Below are positions 10,601 to 20,387 of a DNA stretch of 64,000 nt, piece after piece. The translations under genes and the position numbers were made by a program. Numbering within the stretch: the stretch's first letter is position 1; each line of letters begins with the position of its first letter. The DNA is from Ochromonas danica (taxonomy: Eukaryota > Sar > Chrysophyceae > Chromulinales > Chromulinaceae), in the NCBI GenBank assembly GCA_015146655.1, contig VKHL01000098.1:1-64000 (forward strand), in the 5' to 3' direction. The notes below the pieces were generated by a model. The model was not told where the DNA came from. It was given only the letters and a program-made list of their open reading frames with translations, and made no database searches.

Positions 10601-13600
10601 CATCATATTAGAGGCAGAAGAAGAGATTGATAAATTACCACCGCCATTACCATTTCCATTTCCACCAGCGGAATTGCTGGTTTGAGAATAGGTATGGTGG
10701 GAAGGATAGACTGGTGAGTTCTGACAACTGGTTGCCTCTGCGGAACCTAGTTCAATGTACTGCAAGGTGGGACCATCAAGTGCTGCAGGTACCACAGGAC
10801 GAGGAGTGTTGGAACCTGAATAGGACATGTCTCCTACACCAGGTCCTGAACTACCCACTGTAGTCAACCCTGTGCCAATAGAAGTATTACAATGTAGGCT
10901 GGTCATTATCCCTGGGAGACCACTTGCACTGCAGCCACTCACTGTGCGACTTCTTGCACCAAGACCAACTATTCCCCCGCCTACCATGACTCCAGATACT
11001 GGTCCTCCTACAATCACACCTTCACCACCCGAGTTACTGCTACCACCTGTTTCACCAGCTTGTTGCAATAACAACTGCTGTTGCTGCTGTTGTTGTAACT
11101 CTAACATCTGCGCCTCTTGTGCCTCATAGTAAGCATACTGTTGGGCACAAATCATCTCCAATTGGGTTGTCAGCCTACCAATGAGGTAATGCATACGCTT
11201 TAAGGCTTGTAAGGGATTGCCCAAATCAACAAACGCCTTTCTCATCGCTTGAGAGCATTGAGGCGCTACGAGATCAATCAGCTCATCATCAATGTTCTGA
11301 TCAACTTGCAAGAGATTGAGATGAGATTTGCATCGATCCATCTCCTCTTTCATCTCAAAGTTACCTCCTCGATCTAACATCTGACGGTTCTTTTCTTCCA
11401 TTGTAACTAACGAGGAAATAATTGGTGTGAGTTGTCCTTCTAATGCAAGTAAACCTTTCGTGAAGGCAGCAGCTGTCTTGATGACTCTTCCTTCATCTGA
11501 TGCTTTAATCTTTAGATCATGGCGATAAGTGGCATGCAAGCGTAGCACTCCTCCATTGTCACTCTCAGGGTAATGCTCCGTGCGGAACTGGGCGCCAAGA
11601 TGCTCAGCTTGCTCTCGTCCCAAAGGAGTGAGGTCACCACCCCACTTCAATATGATCAGAATCTCCGTGGCGAGACCGTACTTCTTCTCTTTTATAACAC
11701 CGAGCTCCCCTCCTGCAGTGGTGGCAGAGGAAGAAGAAGAAGCCTTCCCTGTTTTTCCTCCTGCTGATGTTGCCAATCCTTCCACTTTCGTGTACGAATT
11801 CTGATGAGGAATGGGATATGGTGCCTCGGGTAGTTTTCGCTCTTCTTCTGTAAAGATAGCAGCATTGCTTGGCATATACTTGGCACTAGCTGCGAGATCG
11901 GGTAGAGCCAGATCAGCGGATGAATCGGAGGGCTTGAGAGGAAGAATAGGAGTGACTGGTTCCTCTTCTCCTTCTCTTGCTTCCTCCCCTCCACTTCCTC
12001 CTCCCACACCACCTTCTCCCTCTTCCTCTCCTTCGTCTTCTTCATCATCTTCCTCCCATTTCAAAGGTTTCATTTGTAACTTTCGATTAATTCCTGAGAT
12101 CTCCCATCGTTCCAGGACATCTCGTATCTGAAAGAGTTTACGACGTAACTCAGGAGCAGTTTGCTTGTCTTGAATGACTTCTCGAGTGACTTCCAAGAAG
12201 CGCAAAAGACCTGATTTAGACTTCACCTTGAGTTCTTTAATCGGGGTTTTCACATAAGAATGGAAATAATCCAGAAATCGACTCTCTGTCACGACAATCT
12301 TGATCTTTTGCTTGGGTGTACGATCACCATGACGTATTATGGCAATAACTCCTCGAAGCTCTTCCTGCTCATAGCGACTCTGTGATTGATTGAAGTATTG
12401 ACTAGTTGGTGGTTGGATTGGGGTAGTGGCAGTAGATGGCAGACTTCCTTCAATGACAGGGTCGGGATAGTTGCTCACCAGATCAGCATAGGCACTATTA
12501 GTGAACTTACCCGATCCATCTGCTAATACTGCTCCCCCTCCATTAGTTGTGCCATGAGTGGAACTTCCTAATGCATTATCAGATGAATCCCGACGGACTG
12601 AGCGAGTAGAAGATGATGGTTTGTTGGGCATCATAGGAGAATTAGAAGACAACAGATTATTGCTAGTGTTGGCATTAGCAGCCACAGGGATAGTGCGCAG
12701 CAGGGGCACCTGTGTACTATAAGGTGATTTGTACTCTGGCCTCACTGCATTGATCATAATTTCTGTGAGGATTTGACTAGCGTCATCATAATACTTACGA
12801 GAGTTCTTGACAAAGGAAAAGCCATTGACATCACAACAGAAGGATCTCCCTTGTACTCGTAAAATATCAAAACCACAGACAGTTTGACGAAAAGCACGAA
12901 CAATCTTACGTGCCATTTCTTTTTCTTGTTGTGATAAGATAACAGGAAAGCGCACCTCTCTACCATTTGAGTCTCTTTTCACTCGACCATCTACAACAGG
13001 TGATTTCCTGGCTTCTGCATGACCATAATCTGGTCCCACAGTATAGACCTTGACATCTGTACCATGTGTTAATACAAACTCTTCATAGATATAGGATCCT
13101 TGTCGTCTGATCTCATTGATATGAGGATAGAACTCACTTGATCGATCATCCACTTTACGAAACAAACGTTTACTTCCACCTCCAGCATGCATGGGGTAGT
13201 AGATGTAGATGTTATGATCCTCTGCATCTACAGGCTTTTCCACTAACGGCTTATTGATTTGAACACCATTGATAACGATATACTCATCAAACTCTTCAAT
13301 AACATTAGGATCTTCACTTCCTTCAGGTAGTGGTTCATCTCGATTAACATAAACATGGAAAGGAACATCAATTCCAATGGATTCTAAGAGATTATAGACT
13401 TTTCTACGATCTTTTAACACTTCTTCCATTGTCAAATCATTGATTAAGAAAGGTTTCCTATACTTGACATATTGTAAAGCTTTATCAGTTGGAAAGCGTG
13501 TGGAATAGAATGCAATGAGAACATCCACTACAGGCCAAGACTCAATGGGTTCGTTAAGAATACATTCATCACCAAAATAGACAATTTCAAAGATCTCATC

Positions 13601-13732
13601 TGGTAAACGTTCAATAATCTCACGCATAGGTTTAGAACGTGCTTTCTTATCCATTGCACAGATGCCTAGGATAATCTTCTTGATCTTCTTGTTTCGTTTC
13701 CATGGAAGATTGAATTTTAACGCTTTGAACAT
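7679..13732 (-). CDS. diphosphoinositol pentakisphosphate kinase (PPIP5K/VIP1)
   Basis: This is an uninterrupted frame of 2017 residues. The family makes InsP8/1-InsP7 with an N-terminal ATP-grasp kinase and removes the phosphate with a C-terminal histidine-acid-phosphatase domain. The kinase spans about residues 15-345, with ILGICAMDKKARSKPM at the start and FDILRVQGRSFCCDVNGFSF near its end. The phosphatase begins at about residue 466 with IIRHGDRTPKQK, and its distal ESHLHTVLNILR motif lies near residue 1250. Two long low-complexity inserts split the phosphatase domain: an acidic/Gly stretch near 12.0 kb and a Gln/Gly/Ser stretch near 10.6-11.1 kb. The last ~700 residues are disordered, rich in Gly, Ser, Pro and His. 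The protein is longer than human PPIP5K (~1,400 residues) because of these tracts. It is unusual here in having no intron over 6 kb. Confidence 0.93.
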   Translation of the reverse strand: MFKALKFNLPWKRNKKIKKIILGICAMDKKARSKPMREIIERLPDEIFEIVYFGDECILNEPIESWPVVDVLIAFYSTRFPTDKALQYVKYRKPFLINDLTMEEVLKDRRKVYNLLESIGIDVPFHVYVNRDEPLPEGSEDPNVIEEFDEYIVINGVQINKPLVEKPVDAEDHNIYIYYPMHAGGGSKRLFRKVDDRSSEFYPHINEIRRQGSYIYEEFVLTHGTDVKVYTVGPDYGHAEARKSPVVDGRVKRDSNGREVRFPVILSQQEKEMARKIVRAFRQTVCGFDILRVQGRSFCCDVNGFSFVKNSRKYYDDASQILTEIMINAVRPEYKSPYSTQVPLLRTIPVAANANTSNNLLSSNSPMMPNKPSSSTRSVRRDSSDNALGSSTHGTTNGGGAVLADGSGKFTNSAYADLVSNYPDPVIEGSLPSTATTPIQPPTSQYFNQSQSRYEQEELRGVIAIIRHGDRTPKQKIKIVVTESRFLDYFHSYVKTPIKELKVKSKSGLLRFLEVTREVIQDKQTAPELRRKLFQIRDVLERWEISGINRKLQMKPLKWEEDDEEDEGEEEGEGGVGGGSGGEEAREGEEEPVTPILPLKPSDSSADLALPDLAASAKYMPSNAAIFTEEERKLPEAPYPIPHQNSYTKVEGLATSAGGKTGKASSSSSATTAGGELGVIKEKKYGLATEILIILKWGGDLTPLGREQAEHLGAQFRTEHYPESDNGGVLRLHATYRHDLKIKASDEGRVIKTAAAFTKGLLALEGQLTPIISSLVTMEEKNRQMLDRGGNFEMKEEMDRCKSHLNLLQVDQNIDDELIDLVAPQCSQAMRKAFVDLGNPLQALKRMHYLIGRLTTQLEMICAQQYAYYEAQEAQMLELQQQQQQQLLLQQAGETGGSSNSGGEGVIVGGPVSGVMVGGGIVGLGARSRTVSGCSASGLPGIMTSLHCNTSIGTGLTTVGSSGPGVGDMSYSGSNTPRPVVPAALDGPTLQYIELGSAEATSCQNSPVYPSHHTYSQTSNSAGGNGNGNGGGNLSISSSASNMMNMVVAPGTMVDTVFSTPAAPPPTPLLPLNSSMSENGDAVNHLHSIDIHSTTENILQSFVPIDLYLSETCDLMWDRWDKLYRDFYSNKLHKYDLTKVPDVFDMIRYDLLHNSALQLSGMEELYQIASKFERCVVPQEYGTDKEDKRYIGSKMCGALLEKIKHDLTIASTNNSLSSDPMLYQLDQSHAEDLRINSFTRCVRTRLYFTSESHLHTVLNILRYPKPDSKFALSKEAEEVLENITDVSYLSQIIIRLFQDRNDGNNYSCEIAFSSGTSTDVLHDRHNSIAPYVIIEKSASLDLVMGLLDESIDLYRSTKEERGSALTQTGSENGLDAVTQEGSGIEAAEEQMQMEEQQAHLLHGGSLDHPLGAHHDDGSSSGCGSAPLTRESSENHALSPVAGSATDPHVLSPSTVGGGGGGVVGSMTSLNHPHLTHHHSLSPHSSSAGLHHSVPASYHHHHHGPGHVRRSGSITVNMDELNSLTSDRWENSLPVRGGNTKTFIASRSFSLGPAALAGAAAAVGGGGGAGWGLPGHVRVPRPLALRPAYMNILEEEEGWGGAGKNTPGKEGAGGGGGSNYQSAFRARRGYNPNPQMKAFAEAFLRKGSPSTGGGGSTPSTPHLSQSGSGGGGGGASSLPPVPNLSLPSQSVPQVPANAIHTPPSQTVDALLMPPPQAPASLSISSSSTASTVGTTSSLPSPSHRRAAGRVGRDFRGSRSPSVERDRSSFGNHEGNGDFGIAMVSSPTPSGTTAGPAVPTPIRPTTPSLVSVMEAAPPPPPSSMTAIRQVTVREVDADSNTSNVIFNTTHTVSHTPPLLNLHADNVNTGLSSGSKEIPPSPAHPSIVVHHSSAEGEDVHTAPPPPPPPPPLSSTLPPLPPPRSPANSRSAITTKKFEHLLDSREASLHNAIQQVQTSPEPKQHKAPEQAAAVVAPVAIPEETPSPTRSHPVTTTNEAIVEAVPTAVDTPAVVSEASHSL

Positions 13733-14238
13733 TTAGAAAGACAGACTGATTGATTGATTGATGCTTTGATCAGGAAAAGACTAGACTAGTCTGAGAATAA
13801 GAATGATATGATAGGAGTGGCAATACTGTAACAAGGCAAGTTCTCTTTAGCTGTTTGATCATCTACTTCCTAGTCTATCAGTCAGTGAGGGTCAGCAGTC
13901 AGTCATTCCTCAACAACAACAAGGCAACAGCAGCACTGAGAGGGTGAACTATTATTGTGATGCGTGGGCATTATCATCTCTCCCTACAAGTACTCGAATG
14001 AAAGAATCTTCATATTCTTTTTTCAGCTTTCTGATTCAAAGAGTGAAGGTATCCGTTGGCTTTATACCTAGTCAATAGTTATTATGAAGATTCAATTAAA
14101 ATAGTAGACAAGAGAAGAAATGCTAAAAGAAGAAATAAAGTGGTCACACAAAATGTCATCACAGCAACAACAGCCAAGGACAACACAACTTAATAAAAAT
14201 AAGTAGATAAATGACCATTATTCAAGAAGTTACATTAT
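13733..14238. other. intergenic, promoter of PPIP5K gene
   Basis: Just upstream of the PPIP5K start are ATTGATTG tandem units (13748-13763) and several CAGTCAGT/CAACAA short repeats. The rest should be the 3' UTR of the next minus-strand gene. No coding signal was found. Confidence 0.4.
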
Positions 14239-14247
14239 TTACAAACT

Positions 14248-14284
<37 letters not shown>

Positions 14285-15228
14285 CCACCACCATCATTAT
14301 TATTATTACTGACTCTAGCAGTAGTAGTAGTGGTAGTAGTAGCAGTAGTGGCAGTAGTAGCAGTAGCAGTAGTGGTAGTGGCATTAGTAGCGGTGACTAT
14401 CTTCTTGTCCACTTTGCTCTGCACTATTTGGAAAGCAGGCGCTATCCAACTATGACAGGAACAAGTAGTGCCCACCCAACTCCAGGCACCCACTCGAGAC
14501 GTGCACTTGGGACAGTTGATCTTACCCCCCGCATCCAGACCGTCCGTCACCAGATAGCCCGGCGCCTCCTCCAAGAAGAAGGAGGTGCACTGCTGCTCAT
14601 CTCTGGACAGGAGGGAGTGCTCGTGTAGGCTGAGACTGTCGAAGAGAAGATACCTGCATTTGCGACAATGATAGAAAGCAGGCAGATCATCACCACTGCG
14701 ATCGTCCAGCAGATCCTCCTCCTCCTCCTCCACCACCTCCTCCTCCTCCTTCTCGCTTCCTTCTTGTCTTCTTCGGTCTGCTGCTGTCTCATGCACACTC
14801 ACACCCAAGACTGTCATCGCGGCTGTGACTTCCTGCAAGAGACTCTGCATCATCTCTTTTGGAGACATGTTCACACTGTCTTCCACTATGGCAGCACATC
14901 GTGCCTGCAGGCCCTGCCAGACCTCCTCCTCCTCCTCCTTGGCCAACGATGATGATGGAGGAGGAGGAGGAGATAGCTCCACACTCATCTTATTAGCATG
15001 AGGATAGCCCATGGGCACTGTCAAAGTGATCTCCACGCCTCCCAGGGTATCGTAGGCGAGCACGAGGGGTCTGGCAGGCACGAGGCCAGACCTCAACCTG
15101 CTCTCCACGATGGGCGTCTTCACTGCGATCTTGTCATAGCCAAAGTAGATCCTCAGCTCATTCAACAGCTCCACCAGAGGGCGAGTGCCATTCTGAACTT
15201 GTAACTGTGCTTTGCTGATCCCATCCAT
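14239..15228 (-). CDS. RWD domain + Yvh1/DUSP12-type zinc domain protein
   Basis: This single-exon gene encodes 329 residues. Residues ~10-150 look like an RWD domain: LLNELRIYFGY, then VLAYDTLGGVEITLTVPMGYP and a C-terminal helix, with an acidic insert. Residues ~185-285 match the C-terminal zinc-binding domain of Yvh1/DUSP12: FYHCRKCRYLLF, the QQCTSFFLEE block, INCPKC, and CSCHSWIAPAFQI. In Yvh1 that domain drives release of Mrt4 during late 60S ribosome assembly and does not need the phosphatase. Here no phosphatase domain (HCxxGxxR) is present. The tail is a Thr/Ala tract followed by about a dozen Asp from a GAT run at 14248-14283. A ribosome-assembly role is an inference from the zinc domain alone. 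Confidence 0.75.
14248..14283. repeat. (ATC)n trinucleotide run, coding poly-Asp
   Basis: About twelve perfect ATC units read as Asp on the minus strand, close to the C-terminus of the RWD/zinc protein. This is an in-frame microsatellite likely to vary in length. Confidence 0.9.
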
Positions 15229-15385
15229 TCCTTCTTCTTCCCCACTTTTGTCCTGTGGGAGTCATTCCATGGAAGGTGAGATGGAGATGGATTCCATGGA
15301 ATAGATTGGTGGAATGGTCTCTCTTTTTCTTCTTTCATCGAGTTCATGAGAAGAGAAGAAGAGGGCAAGAGTGAGAAGAGATAAG

Positions 15386-16226
15386 ATGGACTTTTCCAAG
15401 TGCTATGAGATCTTATCGAGCAGAGGTCACAATGCTGAGGATGCGACTTGTCCTTGCTGTATGATGGGGGAAGAGAGTCTCTCGAGGCTGCGGCGAGACA
15501 TCGAAAAGGAGGCGAAGGAGAGACACACGCTCTCTGCACACTCACCCCTGCAGCTCTTGGAGGACTTTTCTGTTTTGCAGACGAAGCGGATAGAGGTGCT
15601 CAGTCCCCCTTCTCTCTCTTCTCTCTCTCTTCTCTCTGCTTGGCTGACTGGTTGACTGATTGACTTTGTGGGGAATGGATGGGAGAACAGGTTTATCGAG
15701 TTTTTGATGAAGAATTGGAGGCTTTGTTACAGGCACAAGCTCTCTCCCAGTATCCGCTGCTGTGTGAGAAGGTGACTGCTCTCTTTGCATCCATTAGCGA
15801 GAAGGTCATCGAGATCAAGGTGAGTGAGAGAAAGAGAGAGACTGAGAGAGACATGCACACCACCATCCTTGTCACCTCCGCCATGAGCTAATAGTGAGGT
15901 GGCTGGCCTCCTTCTTTGCATGTGTCTTTGATGCCAACCAGGAAGAGAGCAAGCGCCGTCCCTTGCCATCGCTGGCTCAGACCATTGAGCTCATCCAAGT
16001 GGCTGAGAAGGAGAAGCTGACTCTGGTGGCAGCGAGACATCTGGATCGAATGCGCGGAGAGCTGCACAGTCTCAATGCAGTTGCAGGAGGAGTAGATGAC
16101 CATCAGCAGCGATACCTCGCAGAGCAGATGGCAACTGTCCTGCAGCGCATTGCAGATCTCATGGAAGAGATCCAAGCCATCAAGATCGACTTCATAGAAG
16201 ATCAAGACCAGAGTAGCCACCTCTGA
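15386..16226 (+). CDS. REX1-B domain protein
   Basis: Three exons, 15386-15595, 15691-15819 and 15942-16226, all join in phase 0 and give 207 residues. The pattern LLEDFSVLQTKRIEVYRVFDEEL, then YPLLCEKVTALFASISEKVIEI, matches the REX1-B (Required for Excision 1-B) domain. That domain was first described from a Chlamydomonas locus needed for DNA excision repair and is present as a small protein in animals. The C-terminal third is a predicted helical region. The N-terminus has a CPCCMMGEES stretch that might bind metal. The biochemical function of the family is not established. The start codon lies only 157 bp from that of the RWD/zinc gene on the other strand. Confidence 0.8.
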
Positions 16227-16546
16227 TGTTATTAAATGTAATATAGTGTGATTGATCTAGTAGGTGAGGTTGACTGGCTAGTTTGTCCAGAAGACTCTGC
16301 TGTCTGTCTGTTTACAGTAGTTTAGGTCTATATACTGAGTGAGTAGTAATCGATAAACAGGGTAAAGTAGCTGAGGATTACTACGCTACACTGACAGACA
16401 TACACTGTACAAGAAGGAAGATTGGTCTCCCTCTACCCTCATTCTCTCTCTGCCTAACAATCCCAGTAGCCCAGAGGTTACCGTCATGGCAATAATACAG
16501 GGTAGCAGAGCGAGCGAGAGAGAGTGGGGGAGGCCAATGGGGTCGT
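16227..16546. other. convergent 3' flanks, no gene seen
   Basis: This is the tail-to-tail region of the REX1-B and TFIIS-like genes. It contains short direct repeats (TAGT, GAGAGA). No recognisable RNA or coding feature was found. Confidence 0.45.
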
Positions 16547-17575
16547 TTAGGCATCTGGAGGTTCAAAATCTGGCTCAGACTGGGCGTCGTCGTTATTGTC
16601 GAACTGCCACGAGTTGTTCGGGTCTACACCAATGTCTGCTTGTATCGAGGCCTTGTGAGTATCCAACCAATCTAATCGTCGTGATTCCAATACAGCTGTT
16701 GTCAGTCGTTCACGTTGTTCTTTCAATTCATGGGATGCCAGCTCTGAAGGTGAGAGAAGCACTAGATTAGCTGCTGGGATGCTTCCATTAACTAACAGAT
16801 TCTTCAGATGCTACAGTATGATGACAACACAGCGAGTAAGAACGACACTAAAGGGGGAGAGCAAGGTTTAGAAAAAGGTATAGGTGTTGCATCCCACCTG
16901 ATTCTTTTGGATGTTGAAAGCGAGCGTTTTAGCCTTAGCGGAATATGCTTTACTATCTTGACTAGAAGGGAACTTGAGATGAATGGCTTCCTCGATATCT
17001 AAGGCTAGTCTATCGGCATCGACAGGACTGGGGAAAGACTTCTGGAAGAGTCTAGAGAAGACTGTGAAGACAGAGCGTCTCTCTCCTGAGAGTGCCACGC
17101 GTCGACTGTCCACCACTGCCACCACTGCTGCCACCGCGTCATCAGATGGTCTTGTAGTGCTGCTGCTGTCAGGGATGGTGAACTTCGCTGCTGGCAGGTG
17201 TGTATGACTTGCGACTGCTGTTGATGTAGTCGTCTTTGTTGCAGCAGCAGCAGAGGTGGTGGCGGTGGTGGTGGAGGAGGAGTCATTCTTCTTAGAGGAC
17301 TTACTCTTCATAATTGCCTTCCAACTCAAAAGAATGCTTCGAGCTTGTTCAGCGATGGAAGAATCAGAAAGAAACTTCTCTCTTGTACCTGCGATGGTAT
17401 TACCCATACCAGACTTAGAGATGAGATCAGCTGTCATCTCTACCTCTGCTACTAGCCGCAGAATGTCTCGTACACTTTCTGCCTCGTGTTGGTAATCTGG
17501 ATTAGACAGAATCTTATCCAGACTATGCTTGAAGTCCAGCACTTTCTGGAGAATATGACTATTATGACTCTCCAT
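16547..17575 (-). CDS. TFIIS-like protein lacking the C-terminal zinc ribbon
   Basis: Two exons, 17575-16898 and 16801-16547, join as FNIQKNQ|NLLVNGSIPAAN and give 310 residues. Residues 1-75 form the TFIIS N-terminal (LW) helical domain, ending ARSILLSWKAIMKSK. A Ser/Thr/Ala linker follows. Residues ~170-275 match the central Pol II-binding domain: VDADRLALDIEEAIHLKFPSS, AKTLAFNIQKN, then LLSPSELASHELKEQR. The protein then ends with a short acidic tail. There is no C-x2-C zinc ribbon and no DE catalytic hairpin, the parts by which TFIIS stimulates transcript cleavage. A complete TFIIS is encoded 10 kb away. This form might bind stalled Pol II without rescuing it, an inference only. Confidence 0.85.
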
Positions 17576-17827
17576 CTGTATCTTTCTTCTTTGTTATACT
17601 GCTGACACTCTCAATGTTTCACCAAGCTGCAACTTCTTCTTCTTCTTTCTGTTTCCACAACTTATGATGATGGCCTTCACTCACATGAAGAATCGCGTTT
17701 GTGTGATAAACCGACTGTTCTTGATAAACGCGTTCTTTATACCCCTCTCTGGGTGTAACGGCCGAAGACGGAAAGGTCCGATTGGGATTGTTGTGGACCA
17801 CTTGGTGATGATCTAATAATAGTAAGA

Positions 17828-20014
17828 ATGAATATATTAGAGCAGTTAGAAGACCAAGTTAACTGCTTTGAAGTGGTCAATGTTTGTGTGGAAGACATCT
17901 TCCGAGCTTTTGATCGTGCTCTACAAGAGGAGGAAGTGTCTCGCCTAGAGGTACCCATGGCAGTCAATCTGGCTATGGCGAAAATCGAGACCATGGTGAA
18001 GTTAGCAACCTTGAGATATGATGGTCTATGTTCAGCTACGGAGCCCTTTGAGCAGATGGAAGCAGATCCTGAGCCTGTCCCTCCCGCGGCGGATGCCTGG
18101 GCCAGAGGCACGGGTAAGCAACCTCCTCCTCCTCCCACCCTTCAACTGTCTGGTCATCCTATACTATGCTGATCAACTTGATGGTATTTGCTTTCATGTA
18201 CTTAGTGACCACTCGAAAGGTAGTCAATGATGCAGAACTCTTCCTCAAGGCAATACCTTCGTTACCATCCAATACGCCCAGTGTCTCCAGTTACCGCTCT
18301 TCCGTCACAGGTAACTACTTTACCCTCAGTTACTTACTCACATCCCCTCACTCACTCACATCCCCTCACTCACTCACTCACTCACTCACATCCCCTCACT
18401 CACTCACTCACTCACTCACTCACTCACTCACTCACTCTCACTCACTCTCGCTCACTCACTCTCACTCACTCACTCTCACTCACTCACTCTCACTCACTCA
18501 CTCTCACTCACTCTCGCTCACTCACTCACTCTCACTCACTCTCGCTCACTCACTCACTCACTCTCACTCACTCTCACTCACTCACTCTCACTCACTCACT
18601 CACTCTCACTCACTCACTCACTCTCACTCACTCACTCACTTACTCACCCACCCATTCTCTCATCTCATCTCCTCCCTCTCCATGTCTACTAGGGAGATCG
18701 AGGACAACAGGCACAAAGTCTCGTGGTGGTACAGCATTAAGTCGTCAGAATGAGAAAGAGGACAAGACGGGGCAGATCTTTGACATTGATGACGATGATC
18801 TAGACAAAGAGTTCCTTCGCTCTGGCACTGCTTTCTCTTCCACAGGGAATATGTTTGATTCGTTGCAAAAGGCGTTAAGGAGGAAGAAAGATGGACCTAA
18901 CTCCTCCTCCTCCTTAGCTGGCAGTCAAGATGATGAACGTGAGAAAGGAGAATTTGATTTGATGCAAGAACAAATCGAACGTGTGGCTAAGGAAATGCGA
19001 GGCAAATCTTATGTCTTGGATCGTTATGGACAACCTGTGCCAATTGGCAAAGTGGATGTATCGCATCTGCCTGCATTCAACATCTCCCCCGCTGCCTCTG
19101 TGACTGATGCTAATCAAACTGGCGCCATGGGACAACCTGGACAACATAATAAACATCATAATAACCAAAAGGCAGGTGGTGGTGGAGGAAAGGAGAAGGA
19201 GAAGGTATTGAGAGTGGCAGGCGCTAGGGAGGTCTCCTTTGGAGGCTTCGAGCCTAATCGATCCTTGGCCGTGGCCTTGAGCGATCTAGAAGTGATCGAC
19301 AAGGTTAATCCAGGTGTCATCATCAGTGGTAGTGGGACAAGGAAAGAAGGCAATGCCTTCCCTGAAGATCCACAACATCTCTCCAAGAAGGTCTACTTCG
19401 CTCAGACTTCTCTTTCCTCCGCCTCGTCCACTTCCTTGGCAGCTTCTTCCTCAGATATACTAGTAGTTAATCCTGGTGAAGGGTCAATATTCTCAGAGGT
19501 ATTGCCTAATCAATCAGTGAGGAACAATAGAGATCGCAATGAGAATAGCAGCAGTATGCTATCACAAGGCAGGAAGCCTTTGGGAGGCAAAGTCGTCGTG
19601 AACACTGACACACTGCGCAACCTCTCTGACCTTGCTACCTTCGATCCTCTTGTAGGGAGTCGTCCCGTGGCTTCTTCTGTGCCATTGACGTTTTCTGATC
19701 CTGATCAAAGCAGTGGTCTGGATGGAGGAGAAGGAGGAAGTCATCCCTTGTCTCCTACTCGCCTCCCTCTCAAGCCTTCTCATTCGCAGAAACGAGTTAT
19801 CGAACAGTTGCGTGGAGGTCAAGCTGATAAAGGCATCCCTCGAGATAGAGATTTGCCTAAGAATGTGAGGAACATATCAGACCGCAAACATCTCCCAGCT
19901 CCTCCTTTGGGATTCACCACTGGCCATGGCCTTGACAAGCAACGTGTCTTGGAACAGTTGAGTAGCTACAGCCATGAATCACAAGGTGCTTGGCATCAAC
20001 AGTGGAGAAATTGA
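17828..20014 (+). CDS. C2orf81-like protein (tentative), cilia-type
   Basis: Exons 17828-18113, 18206-18310 and 18693-20014 give 570 residues. The splice joins ARGT|VTTRKVVNDAE and SSVT|GRSRTTG are in phase and skip a large CACT satellite. The N-terminal helix EDIFRAFDRALQEEEVSR, followed by PEPVPPAADAWARG, and a later SYVLDRYGQPVPIGKVDVSHLPAF-type block resemble animal C2orf81 (DUF4639), a protein of ciliated cells. The match is from memory of motifs and is modest. The rest is low in hydrophobic residues and probably disordered. Reading straight through the satellite would insert a spurious Ser-Leu-Thr-His repeat of over 100 residues. That reading is rejected because both flanking splice sites are good. 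Confidence 0.65.
18346..18645. repeat. (CACT)n / CTCACTCA satellite inside an intron
   Basis: About 300 bp of CACTCA/CTCACTCA tetranucleotide arrays fill most of the 382-bp second intron (18311-18692) of the C2orf81-like gene. The array is pyrimidine-rich on the sense strand, so it extends the polypyrimidine tract before the acceptor at 18691-18692. Length is likely to vary. Confidence 0.95.
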
Positions 20015-20387
20015 AGCGGCAGTGATGTGGGGTATGATGTATGTAAGAAGATGTTTCTCTTAAGGTAGTAAGTGATTTATACGAAGACCTACTAGTATTC
20101 TCTTACAAGAGTAGATTCACCATGTTTTGTCTCTTTACTAGTGGTAGCCTATGCAAACAGATCCAATTTGCCTTGCTTCACAAGCACATTTAACAAGTGC
20201 TTTGCCACGACAAACTAACCCCTTCAATGCACTTCTATCATATGTAATCTCCTTGGCAACCCCCAAGAGCAATCTCGTCGCAGATCACTGGGGGTCAATC
20301 AGACCAATCAGGCAGTCCATCATTGGTAGAAGAAGTGTACTCTGCCAACAATATCCACATCTAATTCTGTCCTTCTCTATGTAGAGT
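20015..20387. other. convergent 3' flanks, no gene seen
   Basis: This is the gap between the C2orf81-like stop and the SH3BGR-like stop. No coding, RNA or repeat signal stood out. Confidence 0.45.

Noticed and set aside
12001-12060. Intron in the acidic insert of the PPIP5K gene
   Set aside because: The frame is open throughout, and flanking conserved blocks are already contiguous in phase. Low-complexity insertion is the simpler reading.
18227-18690. Long plus-strand frame encoding a Ser-Leu-Thr-His repeat protein
   Set aside because: It is the CACT satellite read as codons. Good donor (18311) and acceptor (18692) sites remove it, and the flanking exons join in phase.
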